Assembly: GCF_013201665.1 (NCBI RefSeq)
Contig: NZ_CP053840.1
Location: 2,728,001-2,792,000 of the forward strand
Source: Arcobacter venerupis
GTDB lineage: Bacteria > Campylobacterota > Campylobacteria > Campylobacterales > Arcobacteraceae
Reading direction: 5' to 3'
DNA length: 64,000 nucleotides
The translations under genes were made by a program, and so were the position numbers. Of this stretch, positions 9,091 through 18,397 are shown piece by piece; position 1 is the stretch's first letter; every line of letters starts with the position of its first letter. Below the pieces are notes generated by a model. The model was not told the DNA's origin, did no database searches, and worked only from the letters and a program-made list of their open reading frames with translations.

Positions 9091-12000
9091 CTTGCACCAA
9101 TATTTCCATATCTATGGAAAGAGTGAGAAATTGATTGTTCGATGAAGTAATTAAGTAATTCTAATCTTCCTTCCATCATAGGTTTTGCTCTTACAATAAA
9201 TGTTAATAATTTAGTTGCTGCTTCAAAAACTAATGCAGGAACTTTTGAAATATCTGAGTAAATTACTCTATCGTATCTTGAAATAGATGTAATAAGTTCT
9301 TCATCACTTTGTTCTATTAATCTATCTCTTGTAGAGAATAACTCTTTTGTAGCATTTAAAAATGATTTTACTTCTGCATTATTATTTACAGAAACTTTAA
9401 AATGAACCCCTGAAACTTTTGCTGCTAAAATTCTTGAAACTGTTTCGAAAATTGTATCACCTGAAGAAACTCTAATTAAAACATTTTTTAAAGGTAAATA
9501 TTTAAAGTGATTATCTTCACCTCTTACTTTTGCATAATCTTTAGCTTGAGAGAATTCATTTTCAAAATTTTCTAAATATGATTGTAATGCTACTTCAAGT
9601 TTTTCAAACTCTTCTTTGTTTTTAGAACTGTTTTTACAATTTTCTAGTAATCTTGTTAAATCATTGTTATATTTTTTAGCTACTTTTGGAGCTGATTTTT
9701 CTTTAAATTCTACAAATTGTGTGATGTAGTTAAAAATACCTACTTTTCTTCCTGCCCCAATTGCTGATTTACCCATTCCACCAAATGGCTGTCTTAATAC
9801 AATAGCTCCAGTTGTTCCTCTATTAATATATAGATTTCCAGCTTTTAGATTCTCTTTCCAATATGTTACTTCTCTTTCATCAAGTGATTCAATTCCAGAA
9901 GTTAAACCATATCCTGTATCATTTACAATTTTTACAGCATGTTCTAAATTGTTTGCTTTAATAACTGCTAAAACTGGCCCAAATAATTCATTTTTATGGA
10001 TAAAACTTCCTTCACTAACTCCCCATTTAATAGCAGGTTTTAACATATATTCATTATCTTGTGCATATGAAGGAGCCAATAGCCATGATTCATTTTTTTC
10101 TAAAGTATTAAGTGCTTTTTCAAGATTTCCAGAAACTTTATTTGCTAAAGTTCCAATTCTATTTTTGAAATCCCAAACAGATCCCACACTCATTGAACTT
10201 GCAGTATCAATTAATGCTTTTTTAAATCCCTCATCATTGTAAACTTCTTCTTCTAAAACTAATAGTGAAGTTGCACTACATTTTTGACCTGAATTTGCAA
10301 AGGCACTTTGACAAACATTTTTAACTGCTTGTTCTCTATCTGCCATATTTGTAACTATTGTTGCATCTTTTCCACCAGTTTCTGCTGTTAGAAATAAATC
10401 TGGTCTAGTTTTTAGCATAGTTTTTGCTGTATCTTCACCACCTGTTAGAATTACAAAATCTACATCTTTATTTGCAATTAAATGCTCACCTGCAAGTGCT
10501 CCAGCACAAGGAACGAATTGAAGAACATTTTTAGAAATACCTGCATCCCAAAAACATTTGCACATTTCATATGCAGTTAACGCAGCTGATGATGCTGGTT
10601 TGATAATAACTGTATTTCCAGCTGCTAGTGCAGAAGCAACTCCTCCTAAAGGAATAGCAACAGGGAAATTCCAGGGTGGAATTACAACACCAACACCTCG
10701 TCCACTAAACTCTAAGTTTTCATATTTTTCAAAATATTGAGTACTATATGGATAAAACTCTAAAAAATCAACTGCTTCACTTACTTCAACATCAGTTTCA
10801 GTAAATACTTTACCAACCTCAGCAGCAGCAACTCCAATTAAATCACCTCTTCTATCACGTACCTTTATAGCAACTAATTTTAAAGCTGCTTGTCTTTGAG
10901 CATGGGTTAAACTTCTCCAACCATCAACATCAGCCTTTGCAACTTCAACCGCTTTTTTAATATCTTCAGCATTTGCATTTGCAAATCTTCCAGCTAAAAC
11001 GCCCTCTTTTAATAAAGATTTATCAATTGCATCAACAACTATTCTATTTTCTGTAATATCTAATCCACCAATTACAATTGGAGTAATAGCATGAACTGTA
11101 TCTTTTGTAAATTTCCATTTTTTAACAATATTTCTAGCCCACTCTTGGTTAGCAGGTAATACAAAATCTGTATCAGCTTCTGCGTGATAATGTTTTGTGT
11201 CATAAGATGAATTAGAAAAATTATCCCAGTTTTCAGTAAGTCTATTTTGTTTTCTTTTTGCACCTACAAATGAAGTTTTTTCATTTTCAAAAGATTTCAA
11301 AAATAACTCTTTTTGCATTTTCCAATCAGATGAACCAACTTTTAAACCAAATGAATATCTAATAAAATTATTTGGACCTGTATTTTCATCAAGTCTTCTC
11401 ACTAAATATGCAATTGCATTTGTAAATTGTGCTTTTGAAGCAGTTGGTGCATATAAAATTACAGATTTAGAAATCTCTTTTATTGCTAATCTAGCAGCTT
11501 CACTCATTCCCTCTAACATTTCCAAAGTATGATATTGGCTTGTTCCATTTTCAGCAGCTAGTGTTGTTGCATATGCTAATTCAAATAAGTTATGAGAAGC
11601 TGTTCCTATGTGCATATATGGAGCATTTTCAGATTCTAATGCATATCTTGCCATTCTTTTATAGTTTGAATCTGTATCAGATTTATCAGTATAAGTTACC
11701 ATTTCCCAATGTTTTTGACTAGCTTCTGTCTCTTCCATTTCCATATTAGCACCTTTTACAAGTCTAAACTTGATAGGACTTCCACCATTAGCAACTCTAT
11801 TTTTTGCCCATTGGCATAAATCTTTTTGCCAATTAAATGAATCTGGTAAATAAGCTTGTAAAACAATACCTGCATAGAAATCTTTAAATTCTGGTTTTTC
11901 TAGGGTTCTTTTAAATACTTCAACAGTAATTGCTAAATCTCTATACTCTTCCATATCAAGATTGATAAATTTATTTGATTTTGTTCCATCAGGAGCAATA

Positions 12001-12647
12001 TATGGATATTTTTTTGCTTGTGCGTAAATTTTAGATAATTTTTCAACAAGTACTTGAACTGTATGTTCAAAATTTAAAGCATTAATTTGAGAATATATAG
12101 TTGAAATTTTAATAGAAATATAGTCAATATTTGGATTTGATAGAGCTTTTAAATATTTTTCCATTCTCTCTGCTGCTTCAACTTCACCAAGAACAACTTC
12201 ACCAATAAGGTTGATATTTACTCTAGTTCCCTCTTCTTTTCTCATTACTAAATGTTTATTAAATGGTTCTTCTTCACCTTTAATAACTACAGTTTTAGTA
12301 TCTTCTCTGATTTGATTTACAAACATAGGAACAGATAAATTTGGTAAAAATTTACCAAAATTAGTAAACAACCATAAAAGTGTTTTATCTTTTGTTGTAA
12401 AAAAGTGAGCCATGCCATGTTTTTCAAGTAAAAAACAAATTTGATCAGCAATTCTAGCATTTGAATCACATCTAAAACATTGATCCATTAACTCTATTAA
12501 AAGTGCTTTATCTTTTGGATGATCAAGCATTTTATTCATTTTTATATAAAACTCTCTATCAAAGTCACTTACAAGTTGTGTTGCTCTATTTTGCCATTTT
12601 TCTGCAAGACTTATTGCTGAATTTACAATTTCTACTTCATTTTTCAT
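9078..12647 (-). CDS. putA: Bifunctional proline dehydrogenase / L-glutamate-gamma-semialdehyde dehydrogenase
   Basis: A 1189-residue PutA that oxidises proline to glutamate. The N-terminal region holds the FAD-dependent proline dehydrogenase barrel (about 130-430; INLIGEVVLGEVEA, VRRLDENTGPNNFIRYSFG). The middle is an NAD-dependent aldehyde dehydrogenase (about 510-990; VVIPPWNFPVAIPLGG, general base Glu756 in TAETGGKDA, nucleophile Cys790 in NSGQKCSATS, PFGGMGKSAIGAG). A C-terminal extension of about 180 residues follows, as in other Campylobacterota PutAs. No ribbon-helix-helix DNA-binding domain is seen, so it should not autorepress as the enterobacterial protein does. It lies downstream of livF on the same strand, behind a GC-rich leader. 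Confidence 0.96.
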   Translation of the reverse strand: MKNEVEIVNSAISLAEKWQNRATQLVSDFDREFYIKMNKMLDHPKDKALLIELMDQCFRCDSNARIADQICFLLEKHGMAHFFTTKDKTLLWLFTNFGKFLPNLSVPMFVNQIREDTKTVVIKGEEEPFNKHLVMRKEEGTRVNINLIGEVVLGEVEAAERMEKYLKALSNPNIDYISIKISTIYSQINALNFEHTVQVLVEKLSKIYAQAKKYPYIAPDGTKSNKFINLDMEEYRDLAITVEVFKRTLEKPEFKDFYAGIVLQAYLPDSFNWQKDLCQWAKNRVANGGSPIKFRLVKGANMEMEETEASQKHWEMVTYTDKSDTDSNYKRMARYALESENAPYMHIGTASHNLFELAYATTLAAENGTSQYHTLEMLEGMSEAARLAIKEISKSVILYAPTASKAQFTNAIAYLVRRLDENTGPNNFIRYSFGLKVGSSDWKMQKELFLKSFENEKTSFVGAKRKQNRLTENWDNFSNSSYDTKHYHAEADTDFVLPANQEWARNIVKKWKFTKDTVHAITPIVIGGLDITENRIVVDAIDKSLLKEGVLAGRFANANAEDIKKAVEVAKADVDGWRSLTHAQRQAALKLVAIKVRDRRGDLIGVAAAEVGKVFTETDVEVSEAVDFLEFYPYSTQYFEKYENLEFSGRGVGVVIPPWNFPVAIPLGGVASALAAGNTVIIKPASSAALTAYEMCKCFWDAGISKNVLQFVPCAGALAGEHLIANKDVDFVILTGGEDTAKTMLKTRPDLFLTAETGGKDATIVTNMADREQAVKNVCQSAFANSGQKCSATSLLVLEEEVYNDEGFKKALIDTASSMSVGSVWDFKNRIGTLANKVSGNLEKALNTLEKNESWLLAPSYAQDNEYMLKPAIKWGVSEGSFIHKNELFGPVLAVIKANNLEHAVKIVNDTGYGLTSGIESLDEREVTYWKENLKAGNLYINRGTTGAIVLRQPFGGMGKSAIGAGRKVGIFNYITQFVEFKEKSAPKVAKKYNNDLTRLLENCKNSSKNKEEFEKLEVALQSYLENFENEFSQAKDYAKVRGEDNHFKYLPLKNVLIRVSSGDTIFETVSRILAAKVSGVHFKVSVNNNAEVKSFLNATKELFSTRDRLIEQSDEELITSISRYDRVIYSDISKVPALVFEAATKLLTFIVRAKPMMEGRLELLNYFIEQSISHSFHRYGNIGARGIK

Positions 12648-12685
12648 ATACTATCCTTAAAATTAATTAAATATTAACCAGATTT

Positions 12686-12760
12686 TAAGTAGCTTACGAC
12701 GCACGCTTTAAATGTGTCAATAGAGGGGAAACCGCCAAGTTACACCCCTCTTGCTACTTA
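12686..12760 (-). ncRNA. Candidate structured leader RNA between livF and putA
   Basis: The 70 bases 12691-12760 contain 33 G or C, well above the surrounding sequence. An outer stem pairs TAAGTAGC (12686-12693) with GCTACTTA (12753-12760). Inside it, AGAGGGG (12722-12728) pairs with CCCCTCT (12745-12751), and an imperfect stem can form from GACGCAC (12698-12704) with GTGTC (12714-12718), giving a three-way-junction outline. It ends about 39 bases upstream of the putA ATG. I do not recognise a named riboswitch. It may be a putA regulatory leader or the 3' end of the liv transcript. Confidence 0.35.
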
Positions 12761-12781
12761 TACTTCTTTTCTTTTATGTTC

Positions 12782-13504
12782 TTAATGCTTTTTACCCAAA
12801 TAGGCTTCTTGAATGGTTTTTGAGTTTAGTAATTCCTGTGATGTTCCTTCATGTGTGATTTTTCCAACTTCTAAGACATAAGCTCTATCTGCTAATTTTA
12901 AAGCTGCCTTTGCATTTTGTTCAACTAATAAAACTGTAACTCCTGATGAGGCTATCTCTTTAACTGCTTTAAAAATTGCTTTTATCAAAATTGGTGCAAG
13001 TCCAAGTGATGGTTCATCTAAAATTAAAAGTTTTGGTTTAGACATAATTGCTCTTCCAATTGCAAGCATTTGTTGCTCACCACCTGAAAGTGTTCCTGCA
13101 AGTTGTTTTTTTCTCTCTTTTAATCTTGGCAAAATGTCATAAATCCACTCTAAAGTCTCTTTGTCATGGTCTTTTAATGTGTAAGCCCCCATCATAAGAT
13201 TTTCTTCAACTGTTAAAGTTCCAAAAACTCTTCTTCCTTCTGGAGAATGAGACATTCCAAGAGCTACAATATCATGTGCTTCACATTTAGTAATATCATT
13301 TTTATCAAAAATAATATTCCCCGATTTTGCTTTTAAAAGTCCAGAAATTGTCTGTAAAGTTGTAGTTTTTCCAGCACCATTTGCACCAAGAATTGTTACA
13401 ACTTCACCTTTTAGAACTTTTAGTGAAATTCCTTTAATAGCTGATACTGCACCATATGAAACATGAAGGTCTCTTATTTCTAGTAATACTTCATTATTTA
13501 CCAT
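12782..13504 (-). CDS. livF: Branched-chain amino-acid ABC transporter ATP-binding protein LivF
   Basis: A 240-residue ATPase, one of the two nucleotide-binding subunits of the LIV importer. Walker A GANGAGKTT is at residues 40-48, signature LSGGEQQ at 139-145, Walker B LLILDEP at 159-165, followed by SLGLAP, which is characteristic of LivF. It is the last gene of livKHMGF and overlaps livG by one base (TAATG). Confidence 0.95.
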   Translation of the reverse strand: MVNNEVLLEIRDLHVSYGAVSAIKGISLKVLKGEVVTILGANGAGKTTTLQTISGLLKAKSGNIIFDKNDITKCEAHDIVALGMSHSPEGRRVFGTLTVEENLMMGAYTLKDHDKETLEWIYDILPRLKERKKQLAGTLSGGEQQMLAIGRAIMSKPKLLILDEPSLGLAPILIKAIFKAVKEIASSGVTVLLVEQNAKAALKLADRAYVLEVGKITHEGTSQELLNSKTIQEAYLGKKH

Positions 13505-14280
13505 TATTCATCCTCCTCATCATCAGTTCCAATATATGCTTCAATTACTTTTGGATCATCTTGAACAAAATCTGGCTCACCTTGAGAAATTTCTTTTCCA
13601 AAGTTAATAACTGTAATATAATCAGTTAATTTCATAACCATTTCCATATCATGCTCAATCATCATAATGCCAAGACCCATTTCTTTGATTTTTAAAATAA
13701 TATTTGTAAGTTCAATTGTCTCATTTTCATTTAATCCTGCTGCTGGTTCATCTAAGATTAAAAGCTCAGGATTAGCTGCTAGTGCTCTTGCCATTTCAAC
13801 TTTTCTTTGATTTCCATAAGATAAATCTCCAGCAGGTGTTGCTGCATATTTTGTTAATGCAAAAAACTCCATCAACTCTTCAACTTTTTTCCATTGTTTC
13901 AACTCATCTTTTTTATAAAAAGGAGTATGAATAATCGAGTGATACCATTTTTGCATCGATTTTGTATGACAACCTGCAATAATATTTTCAGCAACACTCA
14001 TCTCTTTAAAAAGTCTGATATTTTGAAATGTTCTTAAAACTCCCCTTTGGGCAATTTTATATGGAGCCATTCCTGTTATATTTTCACCTTTGTATTTAAT
14101 AGTTCCCTTTTCAGGAGTATAAATACCTGTAACACAGTTAAAAAGGGTAGTTTTCCCTGCTCCATTGGGACCAATAATTCCATATATTTGGCCGGGTTTT
14201 ACTTTGATTGTTAAATCATCAATTGCAACTAAACCATGGAAAAATTTTGAAACATTTTCAATTTCTAATACATATTTCAT
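13504..14280 (-). CDS. livG: Branched-chain amino-acid ABC transporter ATP-binding protein LivG
   Basis: A 258-residue ATPase with Walker A GPNGAGKTT (37-45), Q-loop RTFQNIRLF near 83, a LivG-type signature LSYGNQRK (153-160), Walker B LLILDEP (173-179) and H-loop MIEHDME. The C-terminus is acidic (DDEEDE). It pairs with LivF on the cytoplasmic face. One-base overlaps join it to both livM and livF, implying translational coupling. Confidence 0.95.
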   Translation of the reverse strand: MKYVLEIENVSKFFHGLVAIDDLTIKVKPGQIYGIIGPNGAGKTTLFNCVTGIYTPEKGTIKYKGENITGMAPYKIAQRGVLRTFQNIRLFKEMSVAENIIAGCHTKSMQKWYHSIIHTPFYKKDELKQWKKVEELMEFFALTKYAATPAGDLSYGNQRKVEMARALAANPELLILDEPAAGLNENETIELTNIILKIKEMGLGIMMIEHDMEMVMKLTDYITVINFGKEISQGEPDFVQDDPKVIEAYIGTDDEEDE

Positions 14281-15245
14281 TATTTTGATTCCTCCACTTT
14301 AGCTGCTTTCTTTTTTAAGAATTTAGGAATAGTTCCAAAAGTTGCAGGCCAAACACCATTTGGTCGCAAAATCATCGTAAGAACCATCGCTGCTCCAAAA
14401 ATCAAATATCTTGATTCTTTAAATTCAGTGAATAATTCAGGTAATACAAACATTACAAATGTTCCAATAATAATTCCAGGAAGTGAAGCAGAACCACCAA
14501 CAAGAACGATTGCAAAGAACATAACAGATTGCATAAAGTTAAATGACTCAGGACTTACAGCTGAATACTGAATAGCAAAAACACACCCAGCAGCACCTGC
14601 AATTGCAGCACCTAAAGCAAAAGCAAAAAGTTTATAATATGAAATATTAATACCCATAGATTTTGCAGCTATTTCATTTTTATTTATGTAATATAAAGCT
14701 CTTCCATATTTTGAGGTATCTAAATTTCTAATAATAAATAGTGTAAGAATTAATAATCCAAAAGCAATGTAATAAATTGAAGTATCACTAAATAATTCAT
14801 AACCAAAAACTCTAACAACATCAATTCCAAAAATACCATTTGGACCACCTGTTAATCCAAATAGATCATTTGATAAAACTTGCTCAAATATAATATTAAA
14901 TCCAATAGTTGCAACTAATAAATAATCACCTCTTAAATGAATAATTGGACCAGCAAGTAAAATTGAAAAAACAACTGGTACTAAAATAGCAAAAGGTACA
15001 GTTTCAATAATTTCAAATCCAAAATGCACATTTAATATAGCAGTTGTATATGCACCCATTCCAAAGAAAATTGCGTGTCCCATATTAAAAATTCCAGCTC
15101 GTCCAAGAATAATATCTTGCGAAAAAGCAACAACTGAAAATACTAAAAATGTAATACCAATGCTTAACCATGCAGAATCAACTAAAAATGGAAAAACAGC
15201 CATAACCGCTATAAATAATGTAGCAATAATTGTAGTTTTATTCAT
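14280..15245 (-). CDS. livM: Branched-chain amino-acid ABC transporter permease LivM
   Basis: A 321-residue integral membrane protein, one of the two LIV permeases. It has about eight to nine hydrophobic segments, the LivM-type GRAGIFNMGHAIFFGMGAY near residue 49, LRGDYLLVATIGF near 104, and the coupling segment YYKLFAFALGAAIAGAAGC near 203. The C-terminus is lysine-rich. It shares single bases with livH and livG. Confidence 0.95.
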   Translation of the reverse strand: MNKTTIIATLFIAVMAVFPFLVDSAWLSIGITFLVFSVVAFSQDIILGRAGIFNMGHAIFFGMGAYTTAILNVHFGFEIIETVPFAILVPVVFSILLAGPIIHLRGDYLLVATIGFNIIFEQVLSNDLFGLTGGPNGIFGIDVVRVFGYELFSDTSIYYIAFGLLILTLFIIRNLDTSKYGRALYYINKNEIAAKSMGINISYYKLFAFALGAAIAGAAGCVFAIQYSAVSPESFNFMQSVMFFAIVLVGGSASLPGIIIGTFVMFVLPELFTEFKESRYLIFGAAMVLTMILRPNGVWPATFGTIPKFLKKKAAKVEESK

Positions 15246-16147
15246 TATACTTTCTCCGCCGTTTTTTCACCAAGAAGACCTGTTGGTCTTACAATTAGAA
15301 TTACTATCAATAAAATAAAGGTAAAAGTTTCTGCCCAAGTAGTTGAAATATAACCTGAAATCATTGCATTAAATAATCCAAGTAATAATCCACCTAGCAT
15401 TGCTCCTGGGATTGAACCAATTCCTCCAATAATTGCTGCAATAAATGCATTTAAACCATAAAGCCATCCCATATCAAATGTTAAACCTCGATAATAAATA
15501 CCTATGAATAAACCTCCAACAGCTCCTAACATTGAACCTATAATAAAAATAGTCATAATAATTCTATTAACATTAATACCCATTAATTTTGCAGCATCTT
15601 GATCAATAGCCGTTGCTCGAATTGCTGTTCCAATTTTTGTTTTATTAATAAAAATATAAAGTGATACCATTAATACAGATGACAAAAGTAAAATAATAAC
15701 TTGTGTAAATGAAATAATTACGCCACCGAAATCCCAAGATGTACTTGGAAATATATCAGCTGGGAATATTTCCATATTTGGTCCCCAAATAAGCATAATT
15801 GCATTTTGGATTACCAAAGATGCCCCAAGTGCTGAAACAACTGCACTTAATCTTGGTGCCGTTCTTAAAGGTCTATATGCAAGACGCTCAAGAAGAACAC
15901 CTACAAAAGCCACCACTATTGCTGTTAATAAAAATACGATAATTATATTTATTAAAGACAATGCATTTGAACCAAAAAACTGCGTAAATATAGTCAAGCC
16001 AACATAAGCAGAAAAAGCTACCAAGTCACCGTGTGCGAAGTTAATTAACTTCATCACACCGTAAACCATTGTATAACCTAAAGCTACTAATGCATAAAGA
16101 CTTCCTATAGTTAAACCATTAATTAACTGTTGAAGAAAAATATCCAT
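15245..16147 (-). CDS. livH: Branched-chain amino-acid ABC transporter permease LivH
   Basis: A 300-residue membrane permease of the LIV importer. The N-terminus LINGLTIGSLYALVALGYT, then YGVMKLINFAHGD near residue 29, and the C-terminal NAFIAAIIGGIGSIPGAMLG are typical of LivH. It starts 12 bases after livK and overlaps livM by one base. Confidence 0.95.
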   Translation of the reverse strand: MDIFLQQLINGLTIGSLYALVALGYTMVYGVMKLINFAHGDLVAFSAYVGLTIFTQFFGSNALSLINIIIVFLLTAIVVAFVGVLLERLAYRPLRTAPRLSAVVSALGASLVIQNAIMLIWGPNMEIFPADIFPSTSWDFGGVIISFTQVIILLLSSVLMVSLYIFINKTKIGTAIRATAIDQDAAKLMGINVNRIIMTIFIIGSMLGAVGGLFIGIYYRGLTFDMGWLYGLNAFIAAIIGGIGSIPGAMLGGLLLGLFNAMISGYISTTWAETFTFILLIVILIVRPTGLLGEKTAEKV

Positions 16148-16159
16148 TATTTATAAACC

Positions 16160-17281
16160 TTATTGACTTATTACGTCTTTAGTACCGTCATTTTTCATTT
16201 TATAAACGACAAATTTAGCACCAATTCTTTCACCATCTTCTCTTATGTTAAATGGTCCTGTAATACCTGGAAAATCTTTCATAGTTCTGATATATTTTGC
16301 AATTTTTTCAGTATCTAGCGAATTTGTTTTTTCTACAGCTTCCATTATTGCTCTTAAGCCATCTGCATTTGTAACTGGCCAAATTGATGGAGGATCCATT
16401 TGGAATTTAGTTTTATATGCTGATAAATATTTTTTAGCTTCTGGGTATGGCAAAATTTCAGGAGTTGGGAAGTTAATTAAAACTGTACCTTCTGCTGCAT
16501 TACCAGCTAATTTATAGAAATCAGGATTATCATTTGAATCTCCACCAACAAAATCTGCATCAATTTGTAGTTGTTTTTGTTGCGCTCTTAATAAACCACC
16601 ATCAGTATAATAACCTGAATAATAAATTACATCTGGTTTCATCTCTTTAATTTTAGTTAACATTGCAGAAAAGTTTTGAGTTCCAGATTTAATTTTTCCT
16701 CTAAATATCACATTTCCACCAATAGCTTTAATTGAAGCTTCTGTTGCATCACCTAAACCCTCAGAATAAGAAGAATAATCAGATAAAACAACTATATTTT
16801 TGTATTGTTTTGTTTTAACCATGTACTCAGCTGTGTAATCACTTTGAGATGAATTAGGGAATGAATTTCTAAAAAAAGTCCAATATTTATTTGTAATTAA
16901 AGAATCACTTGTTCCATCAGATGTTTGTAAAACTTTACTTCTGTAATATGTAGTTTGAGCAGCTTCTGTTGCTCCTGAAGTATAAGAACCAATAACTGCA
17001 AGTACACCTTCATTTACTAATTTCTTAGCACATACAGCTGCTTTTTGAGCTTTTGCTTCATCATCACAAGTTACAACTTCAATTTTTTTACCTAAGAGTC
17101 CACCTTGAGCATTTTTTTCATCAACAATCAATTTTACAAAGTTTTCAATACTTTGCCCTTCATTTGCATATTCTCCAGTAATTGGCGCTTGTACACCTAT
17201 TTTTACTACATCACTTGCAAAAAGTGAGCCTGCTAATATTGTACTCAACGCTATTGTTTTAGTTATATTTCTTAAATTCAT
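16160..17281 (-). CDS. livK: Branched-chain amino-acid ABC transporter substrate-binding protein
   Basis: A 373-residue periplasmic receptor of the type-I fold (LivJ/LivK family). The signal peptide covers residues 1-22 (cleavage near LFA-SD), followed by VKIGVQAPITGEYANEGQS, GVLAVIGSYTSGATEAA near 88 and DVIYYSGYYTDGG near 211. An AGGAGAG site precedes the ATG. It heads livKHMGF. Upstream, only 21 bases separate it from an unknown gene on the same strand, so part of liv transcription may come from that module. It probably binds Leu/Ile/Val, though related receptors take other amino acids. Confidence 0.93.
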   Translation of the reverse strand: MNLRNITKTIALSTILAGSLFASDVVKIGVQAPITGEYANEGQSIENFVKLIVDEKNAQGGLLGKKIEVVTCDDEAKAQKAAVCAKKLVNEGVLAVIGSYTSGATEAAQTTYYRSKVLQTSDGTSDSLITNKYWTFFRNSFPNSSQSDYTAEYMVKTKQYKNIVVLSDYSSYSEGLGDATEASIKAIGGNVIFRGKIKSGTQNFSAMLTKIKEMKPDVIYYSGYYTDGGLLRAQQKQLQIDADFVGGDSNDNPDFYKLAGNAAEGTVLINFPTPEILPYPEAKKYLSAYKTKFQMDPPSIWPVTNADGLRAIMEAVEKTNSLDTEKIAKYIRTMKDFPGITGPFNIREDGERIGAKFVVYKMKNDGTKDVISQ

Positions 17282-17302
17282 TTATCTCTCCTTAAATTTT
17301 AT

Positions 17303-17962
17303 TTATATTGTATGTTCTATCACATAGCAACCTATGCACCATTCACCGATTTTGTCAATTTTATTAATACTCCCCCCTTTAAAGCTAGATTTCAAATTTT
17401 TATGTGAAGACACTATTTTATCAAAGGCTTCAATAATATTTTCTAATCTCTCTTTTGCATTTTTTCTAGCACTTGATGAAATATCTAAATAGAATCCAAA
17501 AATTCCATAATCTAAAGTTGTTTCATCTTTATTATCTCTTTCTAACATTTTACACATTAATTCAATGTCATCTAAATACTCTTGTTGAACATTTCTAACA
17601 CCATTTTTTAAAAACATTATTACTTTTGAGATAGAATCATTGTCACTTTTGTGGATAAATCTTTTATCTAAAGTAAGACAAAGAGTTCTATCAATAATAT
17701 ATTTTTTTTTCATAAAATCTCTAAAATCACTTCTATTAGGTAATGAACATCTTAAAATATCAGATACTGTAGCATCTAAAAATAATTCTGGACTATCTTC
17801 TAATTTTGCGATTTCTTGAGCAACATGAATAGCTAAAAATTTTGGCGGAGCATAAGATAAATATAACTCATCACATGTCCAAAAAGTATAATTTTTTTTA
17901 GCATTTAACATTCCTGTTATTACTGAATTTTCTACACTCTCTTTTAAAGGAAATTTATTCAT
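17303..17962 (-). CDS. Hypothetical protein, partner of the ribbon-helix-helix gene
   Basis: A 219-residue soluble protein that I do not recognise. It has no signal peptide or membrane helix. Visible features are an aromatic N-terminal part (NYTFWTCDELYLSYAPPKFL), an acidic helix-like stretch, KKKYIIDRTLCLTLDKRFI, and a Lys-rich region near SSHKNLKSSFKGG. Five to six Cys are scattered without a metal-site spacing. Codon use matches the neighbours. Its start overlaps the end of the ribbon-helix-helix gene by 8 bases, so the two are translationally coupled. An effector controlled by the small DNA-binding protein is an inference from that arrangement only. Confidence 0.8.
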   Translation of the reverse strand: MNKFPLKESVENSVITGMLNAKKNYTFWTCDELYLSYAPPKFLAIHVAQEIAKLEDSPELFLDATVSDILRCSLPNRSDFRDFMKKKYIIDRTLCLTLDKRFIHKSDNDSISKVIMFLKNGVRNVQQEYLDDIELMCKMLERDNKDETTLDYGIFGFYLDISSSARKNAKERLENIIEAFDKIVSSHKNLKSSFKGGSINKIDKIGEWCIGCYVIEHTI

Positions 17963-18194
17963 TATCTAACTCCACATAATTTTCATCAACTTCTTGCAAA
18001 ATACCACTTTCAAATAAAATGTCTTCAATTAATCTATTTTTTGAAATATTAAGTTCAGAACTTAATATTTTTAATGCCTCATCTAATCTACTATCTATCT
18101 TAATAGTTAATTGAGAAATGGTTTTTTTATTTATCAATGTATGCTTATTGATAACTTTTTGAATAATTGATCTTTTATTTTTTAGCTTTGCCAT
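17955..18194 (-). CDS. Small ribbon-helix-helix DNA-binding protein
   Basis: A 79-residue protein. A basic N-terminal tail (MAKLKNKRSIIQKVINK) is followed by a beta strand (SQLTIKID), helix A (SRLDEALKILSSELN) and helix B (ISKNRLIEDILFESGIL), which is the order of an RHH/Arc-MetJ domain. An acidic tail ends it. The ATG at 18194 is preferred over an in-frame GTG at 18200 because GGGTG lies just before the ATG. RHH proteins dimerise and often autoregulate through repeated operators, and repeats are present upstream (18223-18302). It is the first gene of a two-gene unit. Confidence 0.8.
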   Translation of the reverse strand: MAKLKNKRSIIQKVINKHTLINKKTISQLTIKIDSRLDEALKILSSELNISKNRLIEDILFESGILQEVDENYVELDNE

Positions 18195-18222
18195 TTTCAC
18201 CCAAATTATTAAAGATTATTTA

Positions 18223-18241
18223 GTAATACTTTTTGTACTAC
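18223..18241 (-). promoter_or_regulatory. Candidate operator inverted repeat upstream of the ribbon-helix-helix gene
   Basis: GTAATAC (18223-18229) and GTACTAC (18235-18241) form an inverted repeat matching at 6 of 7 positions around TTTTT. It lies 29-47 bases upstream of the ATG, where the promoter core should be. Autoregulation is inferred from position. Confidence 0.35.
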
Positions 18242-18265
18242 CTTTTTTTCTTTAAGCATTATTTC

Positions 18266-18302
18266 ATAGTGAAACTTAACTGAAACTTAATATTTTCACT
18301 AT
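18266..18302. repeat. Tandem 11-bp repeat nested in a 9-bp inverted repeat
   Basis: TGAAACTTAAC (18270-18280) is followed directly by TGAAACTTAAT (18281-18291), two near-identical 11-bp units one helical turn apart. They are embedded in a perfect inverted repeat, ATAGTGAAA (18266-18274) with TTTCACTAT (18294-18302). This is the kind of array bound cooperatively by ribbon-helix-helix dimers. It lies 72-108 bases upstream of that gene. Confidence 0.5.
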
Positions 18303-18397
18303 ATTTGTATAATATATAATCAATTTCGCAATATATAAAAGAATGCTATTTTGATGCTATTTTTCTGTAGATTTTATAGAAAGTTGTATATTTTTTA

